A stretch of DNA of 64,000 nt, from NCBI RefSeq assembly GCF_039555335.1, contig NC_092642.1, positions 20,960,382-21,024,381 on the forward strand. Direction: 5' to 3'. Of this stretch, positions 56,735 through 64,000 are shown piece after piece. This DNA is from Amphiura filiformis (taxonomy: Eukaryota > Echinodermata > Ophiuroidea > Amphilepidida > Amphiuridae). Below the pieces are notes generated by a model. That model saw only the letters and a list, made by a program, of their open reading frames with translations, had not been told where the DNA came from and ran no database searches. Every line of letters begins with the position of its first letter. The stretch's first letter is position 1. The translations under genes were made by a program, and so were the position numbers.

Positions 56735-57770
56735 ATTCAAATCAAATCAAGCCGCAGGACCAGACAATGTTTCCCCAAGGCTGTTACGGCAGCTTGCAAG
56801 TGAACTTTCTGAACCGTTAGCAATAATATTCAACCACTCCCTAGAAGAAGGTTACGTACCAGAAGAATGGAGGATGGCAAATGTAACACCTGTGTACTAG
56901 AAGGGGCCAAGATCATCTGCTGGAAATTACAGACCGATTAGTCTCACATCCGTAGTCTGCAAAATAATGGAGAAACTAATCAAAGACCAAGTAACTACTC
57001 ATCTTGACCAACATAACCTCATCAGAGACACTCAACATGGCTTTATGAAAGGCAAATCTTGTACTACAAACCTACTGATGCACTTAGAAACAGTAACCAA
57101 GTATATTGCTGAAGAGCACCCTGTTGATGTCAGCTATCTAGACCTGGAAAAAAGCCTTCGACAAAGTACCGCTAAAAAGACTGTTGCAAAAACTAAAATC
57201 TCACGGCATAGAAGGCCAAGTACTGAGATGGATACAAGCGTGGCTATATGCAGAAAGCAGTTATTCAGTTGTTCAGTCCAAGACAAGTGATGTATCAAGC
57301 TCAGTTGTACAGGAATCTGTCCTAGGCCCACTCTGCTTCCCCATATTCATGAATTACTTGGAGATAAATATCAACTCAGAGATAAGTAAATTTGCGGACG
57401 ACACCAAGATGACAAGCAAGGTTGGCTTAGATGAAGAGATCCAGAAACTGCAAGAAGACTTAGACAAGCTCATGGACTGGTCTGACAAGTGGAACATGAG
57501 TTTTAATGTAGACAAATGCTCAGTCATGCACCTTGGATACAACAATCCGCAATACCAGTACCAAATGAAGAATAAAGCGTTAGCAAGTACAACAGAAGAA
57601 AAAGACTTATGCGTCTGGATGGAAAATACACTGAGAGTAGGGAAACAGTTATATAGTTTCAACCATCAACGACTTCAAAACCAAACTCCAATCCTTTTTG
57701 GGTTACTAAGGGCGAAAAGCCCACTCACCAAACCACATTATGACCCTACCCTCCCCTAAAAGGATCTTGC
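56735..57770 (+). pseudogene. CR1-like LINE, reverse-transcriptase portion (FADD type), decayed
   Basis: Blocks in order: SNQAAGPDNVSPRLLRQLAS, PLAIIFNHSLEEGYVPEEWR, NYRPISLTSVVCKIMEK, LIRDTQHGFMKGKSCTTNLL, VSYLDLEK with KAFDKVP in the next frame, a damaged VLGPLCFPIFMN (normally GSVLGP), the catalytic ISKFADDTKM, then WSDKWNMSFNVDKCSVMHLG. Frames shift near 56900 and 57160-57180. FADD plus this wording is typical of CR1-group LINEs. It fits as the downstream continuation of the element that stops at 53008. Confidence 0.78.
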
Positions 57771-58287
57771 AACAAAGTGAGAAGAGGGGGAATGGTGTGG
57801 CACTTCATGTAATTTCAATTGATGAATTAGAACTACCTCTGATTGATTGAAAATGGTCAGAATTTAGGTAAACACTTCTATCGCCATTTTAATGTCACTA
57901 GGGTCTGTAAAGGGTGATGCAGGTCAAAATAGAGCAGCTTTTGTAATATTCAAGGTCATCCGATGTAACATGAGTAAAATCTGCTATCTTTTAATTAATG
58001 AAACTTGTTGAAAGGTAATCAGCATTATGTTTGCAAATGTTCAAAGCATATTTAAGATCATCAGAAGTCCGGTTATACAGCATTAATCTTCTCACTACTC
58101 GCATTGTTACACGTTGTTTGTCAAACAATTTGGGTGGACAAATCATTTTGATCAAATATTGTAACGATGTTACCTTCTTGCATTATTTCCTTGGCAAAAA
58201 TATTCTACTGAAAGAGATGTGGTACGTGAATAGAAAAAGAGGAAAATCCCACCAAACGCGATCCGCCGTGCATCAGTAATATAGAGG
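57771..58287. other. Spacer and diverged upstream block
   Basis: A 32-bp repeat remnant at 57820. 58090-58287 is the diverged equivalent of the block at 9360-9630 (CAAACAATTTGGGTG, ATTGTAACGATGTTA). No gene. Confidence 0.45.
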
Positions 58288-58680
58288 CCCAGCAAGCACA
58301 AAACGTTTTTAAAACATTTTAAACAGGTTATAGTTTAGGTTCTGGGTTTGGTAAAAAGGTTTTATAATAACATGAAAAGTCGGATTATATAAAGGCCGTG
58401 AAAACGTTTTAAAATGTTGTTTTGTATGAAAACAAACTACACAAAATATTTTTTAAATGTTTTCAAAATGTTACTTTAAAATATTTTTGCATATATTTTT
58501 AATAAATATTTTGTCAACACTTCAACAACATTATGTTAGAATATTTGCATTAATTATCATTAAATGTTTTTGAATGTTACGAAAGCGTTTTATACCCTTT
58601 ATATAACCCGACATTTAAACGATTCCTGACAACCTTAAAACCTTTGCAAATGATGTCGAAAATGTTTTGTGTTTGCTGGG
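58288..58680. mobile_element. CCCAGCAAGCAC inverted-repeat element
   Basis: Shorter relative of 4224-4905 with inverse ends CCCAGCAAGCACAAAACG and GTTTTGTGTTTGCTGGG and the shared ATAACCCGACATTTAAACG word. It lies between the upstream block and the module at 59110. Confidence 0.8.
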
Positions 58681-58767
58681 GGTCAGGACAAGAAGGTGGC
58701 ATTTGCTAGAGCTGCTCTACTCGTCATGAATAGTAGGCTTTAAGCGACAGGCAAAAAACTTATACTA

Positions 58768-58954
58768 GGCAGTGGCGGCGCCACGGGGGGCTTGGGGCAA
58801 ATTCCGCAAGTCAGAACTCTTTCCCCTGTTCCCCAGTAAAAACTCAAAATTACGAAAATTTCCACTTTGACTTTTTGCAGCAATTTTGGGCAAAATTTGT
58901 TTATTTTATCCCCCCCATGCCCTCCGAAAAGAATCCTGGCGCCACCGCTGATAC
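58768..58954. mobile_element. MITE with CAGTGGCGGCGCCA ends
   Basis: AGTGGCGGCGCCACGGGGGG at the left and CTGGCGCCACCGCTG at the right are inverse. The inside is simple and non-coding, about 190 bp. Confidence 0.65.
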
Positions 58955-59109
58955 AGGGCCTAAAGTTGCTCAAGGTAACGTTGCCCAAAAATGTTATTTA
59001 TATTTCCAGTATTTCAGGATTTAAAATAATATCTATACCCTCCGGTATTTGGATTCGTGTCGCGGGGTCGTGAGTTCAATGTTGCAAAATAATTTGAATT
59101 GGGCACAAT

Positions 59110-59215
59110 GTGGCGTCGATAGCACACCATACGGAAGGAATTACTTCCTGAATAATTATGTTGCGTGATGTTAGGAAGCCGTGCATGTGCTGTCTAGATA
59201 TATGCTGCAATGTGT
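59110..59215 (+). promoter_or_regulatory. Conserved upstream module before 59372
   Basis: GGCGTCGATAGCACACC, ACGGAAGGAA..ACTTCCTGA, TTGCGTGATGTTAGGAAGCC and GTGCTGTCTAGA, about 260 bp before the ATG. Compared with the left-hand copies it keeps a GGAAGGAA/TTCCT inverse pair. Confidence 0.5.
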
Positions 59216-59371
59216 TTCACGACTCAACTGACTCGGTATATAATTTTTATCGTTATAGAAATTACCTCTGTAGTATTGCAGCGATTGGACATATTTTGCA
59301 AACGAATTCGTGTAGAAACGTTCGGGTTCTAAGTCTATGTATCCACATTGATATCCAGCAGAATTGGCAAA

Positions 59372-60022
59372 ATGGCTGAAATCGTTAAGCTTAACGTTGG
59401 AGGTGTCATTTACACTACATCACGGTCAACATTGACTAAATATCCCAACTCAATGCTCGGTACTATGTTCAGTGGACGCTTACCAACAACGAGAGATGAA
59501 CACGGTAACTATTGGATCGATGCTAATGGCCAGATATTCGGATATGTGCTTGAATTCTTACGACGTGGTTGTCTCATGGTTCCAGATCACTTTCAGCATT
59601 TTGAAATCCTCGAAAAGGAGGCCGATTTTTATCAGATCAATGAACTGACCAAAGTATTGAAAAGATATCGAAACCAGCCTGTAATTCCGGATGACCAGTA
59701 TCTAGTTGTTGAGGTTCATCAACGTCAGAGGGTGCGAATATTTGGACCCAAAGATGCAATACATCAGTTGAGTTTGCGTTTTTCTGAGTATCGGCCTGCG
59801 CCGCGTATCAAACTATCATCTGGTCAACATACCCAGACACTCACGATCAATAACTACTTCGAGTGCGATAAGCGTCTTCCCGTGGTTGCACTGCAAGTTG
59901 AAATACTCAATATAGGTTTCAGTGTCAGTGATATCCATGATGGTACGGAGAGTCAAGATGAGTATGCAACAGACGTTTTCTGGTTTGTTAGAAAAGGAAA
60001 GTTAACCACAGAAAATCAATGA
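59372..60022 (+). CDS. KCTD-like BTB protein, intact, distinct C terminus
   Basis: Complete single-exon gene. The ATG at 59372 (CAAAATGG) gives 216 codons and is preferred over an in-frame ATG 8 codons earlier because all sister genes start MAEIVKL. BTB/T1 domain at residues 1-95 (LNVGGVIYTTS, SMLGTMFSG, DANGQIFGYVLEFLRRG, LEKEADFYQINEL). The C-terminal domain differs most from its sisters: DDQYLVVEVHQ, VRIFGPKDAIHQLSLRF, RLPVVALQVEILNIGFSV, and the ending DVFWFVRK plus nine residues. The linker is shorter and lacks the Cys-rich CAQYGNQ segment. Family-based role: BTB adaptor for ubiquitin ligase or other complexes; unproven. Confidence 0.9.
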   Translation: MAEIVKLNVGGVIYTTSRSTLTKYPNSMLGTMFSGRLPTTRDEHGNYWIDANGQIFGYVLEFLRRGCLMVPDHFQHFEILEKEADFYQINELTKVLKRYRNQPVIPDDQYLVVEVHQRQRVRIFGPKDAIHQLSLRFSEYRPAPRIKLSSGQHTQTLTINNYFECDKRLPVVALQVEILNIGFSVSDIHDGTESQDEYATDVFWFVRKGKLTTENQ

Positions 60023-60089
60023 TTAATACAAGCAACTGTTCGGCTGTACGGTTCAGGTGGAAAATGTAGAAATCATAAACTGAACGGCA

Positions 60090-60300
60090 GGTCACAAAAC
60101 TGATCACAGATTACCGATTGCTGATCACTGAATGTCCCGCGGATTGCTGATTGATTGGTAGCTGATTACTGATTGTTCAGTCACTGGCCACTGATTGCTG
60201 ATTAACTGTTAAATGGTTATCTGATTACTGATTGTGCAGTAACTGATTACTGAATGGTTAGCTGACGGGTTTGCTGATTACTTATTGGTCAGGAGCAATA
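60090..60300 (+). repeat. Cryptic CTGATTACTGATTG repeat
   Basis: Irregular repetition of CTGATTACTGATTG-like words with GGT(T)AGCTGA interspersed, 60-270 bp after the stop of the gene at 59372. Unit length is not constant. Confidence 0.7.
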
Positions 60301-60334
60301 ATGGATTGCAAATTTGCTGAATGACCCGTTATAT

Positions 60335-60545
60335 TTGTAACTTTGAAGTTAATCTAAATTAAAGGAACATTAAATGAGTTGTTGATTGACTTGTTTAGAG
60401 GGACATTTGCAGCTTTGGAGTTATGAATCTAAATTAAAGGAATGTTAAATGAGTTGCAGATTGACTTGTTTAAAGGAGCATTTGCAGCTTTGGATTTATG
60501 AATCTAAATTAAAGGAACATTAAATGAATTGTTGATTGACTTGTT
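60335..60545 (+). repeat. 75-bp tandem repeat, three units
   Basis: AATCTAAATTAAAGGAA.. occurs at about 60351, 60426 and 60501, each followed by TTAAATGA.TTG..GATTGACTTGTTTA. Differences between units are few. Confidence 0.8.
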
Positions 60546-61978
60546 CAATCATAATTGACCTAGGGTTTTTCTTCACTCTTGCTCTGACCCAGAAATCCTC
60601 GACCAACATTACTTAGTCAACCCTTAATCTGTCAAAATATTTGCATTGACTTTGTTCAAATGTTCCTTATTGCATAGCAATAGTTTCGGCAATTTATTAA
60701 TTCAAATTTGATAAATATGTCATAAGAAGCCCGATATGTAATTTAAAAACCTATTGTCGTGATTGTGTAACACGAATAAACAACAATAAGTCATGAGAAC
60801 GGTGTTTGAACATGTTGACCGGGCCCACTGTATACCTGTAAAGATGTGGACAATTTGATGACACTTACATGTAAGAATAAGAAATGTTGCGTTTATTGTA
60901 GCGCTCCCTGAGAACATTTTGAAAGTATTTTGGGAATTAAAATGAAAATATGTAATGTAAGATAAAAATGACCCCCAACATATATCTAAAAAGGCTTACG
61001 TCATGTACGTAGAGCCATTTTGTTTCCATGGAATTATACACAGGAGGGGTGTTGTTCTGTATTTAAAGTTTATATTTTGAATGGCAAATATGCAGTCATT
61101 TATGCGATCATAAACATATTTCAAAACAATCATAACATAGTGTAAAAGGTCAAAATATGATGACCACCCCTCGCATAGCATGTAGTGGTAGTAATCATAA
61201 TACATGAAAAATATACTATGACAATTTAAAAGACTTATATTAGATCATGTCCGAATGTTTTTGAGGGTTTTTTTTAAAATTATTTTCGAGTGTGAAACAA
61301 AATTTACTTGTTTGGGACTGAAATATTAACGTTATCTATATAATTTTTATATACATATACATGTAAAATGAAGAATTTAAGAATAAATAGTGATAATTTG
61401 CTTGTTATGTTTATGTCGAATATCATTACAACGACAAACACCCTGTATTTTTATCTGTAGATTTGCCTCATGTACATGTTATTAAAACAGGAATATTAAA
61501 TGGCGAAATATTTCATGCACTTGTAATGCATTTTCTTTAAAGTGAAGCTTGATTGCTTGATTTGTTATATACAATTCTATATTAGAGGTGCAGCAATTTC
61601 TATGAATACCCTATCACACAAAGATCTCTTAAATAATAAATCGTCGGGAATTTTGCATAATGCTGAATAACAGATTACTCCAAACTGTTCCTATCTAACA
61701 CGTAGAGTACGGGTCGCCGAGTGCGATTAGCGATCAACACAAACGACTTTTTGCTGCAAACCATCAATCGGGAACATCACCCGCTGTTAACAGAATATAA
61801 TATAAAAACGTATGCTAATGTGAACGGTTTACAGGTGGATCATGCTATTTCACATGTTTGTCAATATGTGGGGATCACGATGAGAAGTTATTTATTACTC
61901 ACAATTTCAAAGCCCTGTCATTCATAGACCCCTCCTTTTGCAAATATCTGGGATTTCCCCCCAAAGCTCTATATCCAT
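60546..61978. other. Downstream block related to 41740-45290
   Basis: Non-coding. Segments match, in order, those downstream of the gene at 38741, but without the transposons found there. No gene seen. Confidence 0.5.
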
Positions 61979-62395
61979 TGATAGCACTGTGGATGAAGTA
62001 TATTACCTCTGAAAGCACCGTGGATGAATTATATCTATCTTTGATAGCACCGTGGATGAAGTAGAACTACCTCTGATAGCACTGTGGATGAAGTAGAACT
62101 ACCTCTGCTAACACTGTGAATGAAGTATAATGTATACCTCTGAAAGCACTAGCTGTGGATGAGTTAGATCTACCTTTGATAGCACCGTGGATGAAGTAGA
62201 GCGACCTCTGATAGCACTACAGATAAACTTAAACTACATTTGTTGCACTCTGAATGAAGTAGAATTACCTCTGATAGCACTGAAGATGAAGTAGAACTAC
62301 CTCTGATAGCATTGAAGATGAAGTAGAACTACTACATGTATAGCACTGTGAAGGAAATTAAACTACCGCTGATAAACATGTAGATGAAGTAGAAA
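61979..62395 (+). repeat. 32-bp minisatellite (right-hand array)
   Basis: About 12 units of the same 32-bp repeat as at 45290, more diverged (GATAGCACTGTGGATGAAG, GAAAGCACCGTGGATGAAT). Followed by the same flank (AAATGCTCAAGCCAAACT) as at 46687. Confidence 0.85.
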
Positions 62396-62774
62396 AGCAA
62401 AATGCTCAAGCCAAACTAAAAGCTTATGTAAGCAAGCTGCCTGTATATATGAAGAGAAAGGAAAGAAACAACGTAAATATGAAGTCCAGCACTTTTTAAG
62501 TTTCAATGGCTTAAACTGGAACAATGGATCCTGTCATCCCATTCGCTAACAACCTTTCATAGCAACTGCGTTATACAGATAGATATGGACATATTTGATA
62601 TTTGATGATTAGTACATGTGGCAATAGGGCACTTGAAGTGACATACAAAAGCGCAAGAAAACTTGAGAGAATAATGATAGTAGTATTGGTAGTAGCTTCA
62701 ATTAAAATTAATCAGTTTTGAGTTCCTGTGGCACATTGGAGCAATTGTGCCCTATTTGAATTGGGCATAATTTG
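62396..62774. other. Spacer between the array and the last gene
   Basis: Matches parts of 46670-47600 (GAAGAGAAAGGAAAGAAACA, GTACATGTGGCAATAGGGCA). No gene. Confidence 0.5.
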
Positions 62775-62885
62775 GCGTCGATAGGACACCGTACGGAAGG
62801 AACTACTTCCTGAGTCATACCATCATTGATGCTAAGAAGGCGGCATGTGCTGTTTTATAGATGTATGTGTGCTGTTGTGTGCTCA
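62775..62885 (+). promoter_or_regulatory. Conserved upstream module before 63018
   Basis: GGCGTCGATAGGACACCGTA, CGGAAGGAACTACTTCCTGA (an inverse pair), GATGCTAAGAAGGCGGC and GTGCTGTTTTATAGATGTATG, 243 bp before the ATG. Confidence 0.5.
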
Positions 62886-63017
62886 CCACTCAATTCACTG
62901 ATTTGTTATATTATATAAATTATAATTTCTCTCTTATCCCCAATTGAAACAGAAGTATATTTCTAGAGGATCTACTACTCAGAGATCGAACATTTATTAA
63001 TGACTCAAATTTGTAAA

Positions 63018-63647
63018 ATGGCTGAAATCGTTAAGCTTAACGTTGGAGGTGTCATTTACACTACATCACGGTCAACATTGACTAAATATCCAAACTCTAT
63101 GCTCGGTACTATGTTCAGTGGACGCTTACCAACAACAAAAGATGAATACGGTAACTATTGGATTGATGGAAATGGAGATATATTCCGCTATGTGCTTGAA
63201 TTTTTACGACGTGGTTGTCTGATGGTTCCAGATCACTTTCAGGATTTTGAAATCCTGGAAAAAGAGGCTGATTTTTATCAGCTCCCTGAATTAATCCAGG
63301 CAGTGAATGCAATTAAATGTAAAAATGCTGACACAGAGGAAGGACCATTGCAGTACCTTGTAGTCAAGACTAGTGAATTTAATTCACGTTATCCTTGTGT
63401 AAACATTTTTGGACCAACAGACGAACTTGAGAAATTAGTTACATCATTTTCTCAGTATGACGCAGGTGAGGTATCATCTAATGGTTCAAAGATCAAATTT
63501 AGCGGCTATAGTAATTACAGTATTCCCTTGATTGCTATGAAAGTTGAAATACTTAATTTAGGCTTCAGTATCTGTCAGAACATGAATGGTGATATTGAAA
63601 GCCACGATCTAGAACAGGGAAAGGTGTTTTGGTTTGTCAAGAAGTGA
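63018..63647 (+). CDS. KCTD-like BTB protein, intact
   Basis: Complete single-exon gene. The ATG at 63018 (TAAAATGG) gives 209 codons, chosen by homology over an in-frame ATG 6 codons earlier. BTB/T1 domain at residues 1-95: LNVGGVIYTTS, TLTKYPNSMLGTMFSGRLPTT, DGNGDIFRYVLEFLRRG, LEKEADFYQLPEL. The C-terminal domain (LQYLVVKTSEF, VNIFGPTDELEKLVTSF, IPLIAMKVEILNLGFSICQ) ends VFWFVKK at the stop. In its C-terminal half it is closer to the broken copy at 27920 (same EILNLGFSICQ and VKVEI wording) than to the B-type genes. Function by family: BTB oligomer and probable Cullin-3 adaptor; unproven. Confidence 0.9.
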   Translation: MAEIVKLNVGGVIYTTSRSTLTKYPNSMLGTMFSGRLPTTKDEYGNYWIDGNGDIFRYVLEFLRRGCLMVPDHFQDFEILEKEADFYQLPELIQAVNAIKCKNADTEEGPLQYLVVKTSEFNSRYPCVNIFGPTDELEKLVTSFSQYDAGEVSSNGSKIKFSGYSNYSIPLIAMKVEILNLGFSICQNMNGDIESHDLEQGKVFWFVKK

Positions 63648-64000
63648 ATCTCAGAACATGGACCATATTATAGAGACAAGAGACCAACAGGCCGAGGGAT
63701 TAAAAAGACAATTGTACAAAGCTGAATCATCAAATGAACATATACATGTACTCCAGGAAAGTACTTCTTTGGCATGTACATGGTCGAATCCAACCAAAAG
63801 TGTCCACGGGCCAAAAATAAAAGTCCGAAATAAAAATGTCTCCACAATTTTTTCCTTTTGCCCATTGATTGATGACAAATTGGCCTTATAGGAACCAAAA
63901 GTGCCATTACTAATCTTGAAAAATAAATCCAGGACGTGTGATAGTAAATGTGATATCAAAACCCAATGTTACCTACGAATACCACTAGGATGCTTTCACT
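63648..64000. other. 3' flank of the last gene
   Basis: AATAAA at 63922-63927, 275 bp after the stop, is a candidate polyadenylation signal. The 85-codon frame at 63634-63891 starts inside the gene's end and has no family resemblance. Confidence 0.45.

Overview
The window looks like nuclear DNA from an animal, probably a marine deuterostome invertebrate such as an echinoderm or hemichordate. That placement is inferred from an AT-rich genome packed with short inverted-repeat transposons, non-LTR retrotransposon remains and KCTD-type BTB genes; no single feature proves it. No rRNA, tRNA, prokaryotic gene or CRISPR array was recognised.

The theme of the window is a one-strand tandem array of single-exon KCTD-like genes (BTB/T1 domain followed by a short variable C-terminal domain). 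Apparently usable copies lie at 12224-12949 (diverged type A), 18789-19505, 23615-24271, 38741-39394, 59372-60022 and 63018-63647. A truncated type A copy enters at the left edge (2-292). Frame-damaged copies lie at 6131-6810, 27920-28596 and 30131-30808. Small type A fragments lie at 3925-4223, 16587-16887 and 30857-31050. Most MAEIVKLNVGG-type copies share an upstream module of about 110-150 bp, and several share a downstream AATAAA. The 5' (BTB) halves are nearly identical in DNA while the C-terminal halves differ widely.

Region by region: 1-10024 and 12658-22754 are two almost identical copies of one segment (period about 12.66 kb), each with the end of a type A gene, a 76-bp repeat array, a type A fragment, a type B gene, a second 76-bp array and an upstream module. 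10025-12223 is copy-specific DNA rich in inverted repeats. 22755-31050 holds three more B-type copies, two of them broken. 31050-38470 is mostly transposon remains and unrecognised DNA. 38471-47600 and 59110-62760 are old, diverged copies of a gene-plus-downstream block containing 32-bp repeat arrays. 48554-57770 is a nested pile of transposons: one DNA element inside another, then a CR1-like LINE apparently split by a second LINE.

Two structures stand out. First, the 76-bp repeat is derived from the last ~23 codons of the type A gene, and most units keep their own ATG, frame and TAA, giving rows of mini-ORFs separated by 4 nt. Second, because the paralogous blocks align, many transposon insertions have an empty counterpart elsewhere in the window, so boundaries and target-site duplications (TA, TAA, TTAA, 8 bp, 5 bp) can be read directly. 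In the KCTD family the BTB domain usually oligomerises and often recruits Cullin-3, with the C-terminal part choosing the substrate; applying that to these genes is inference.
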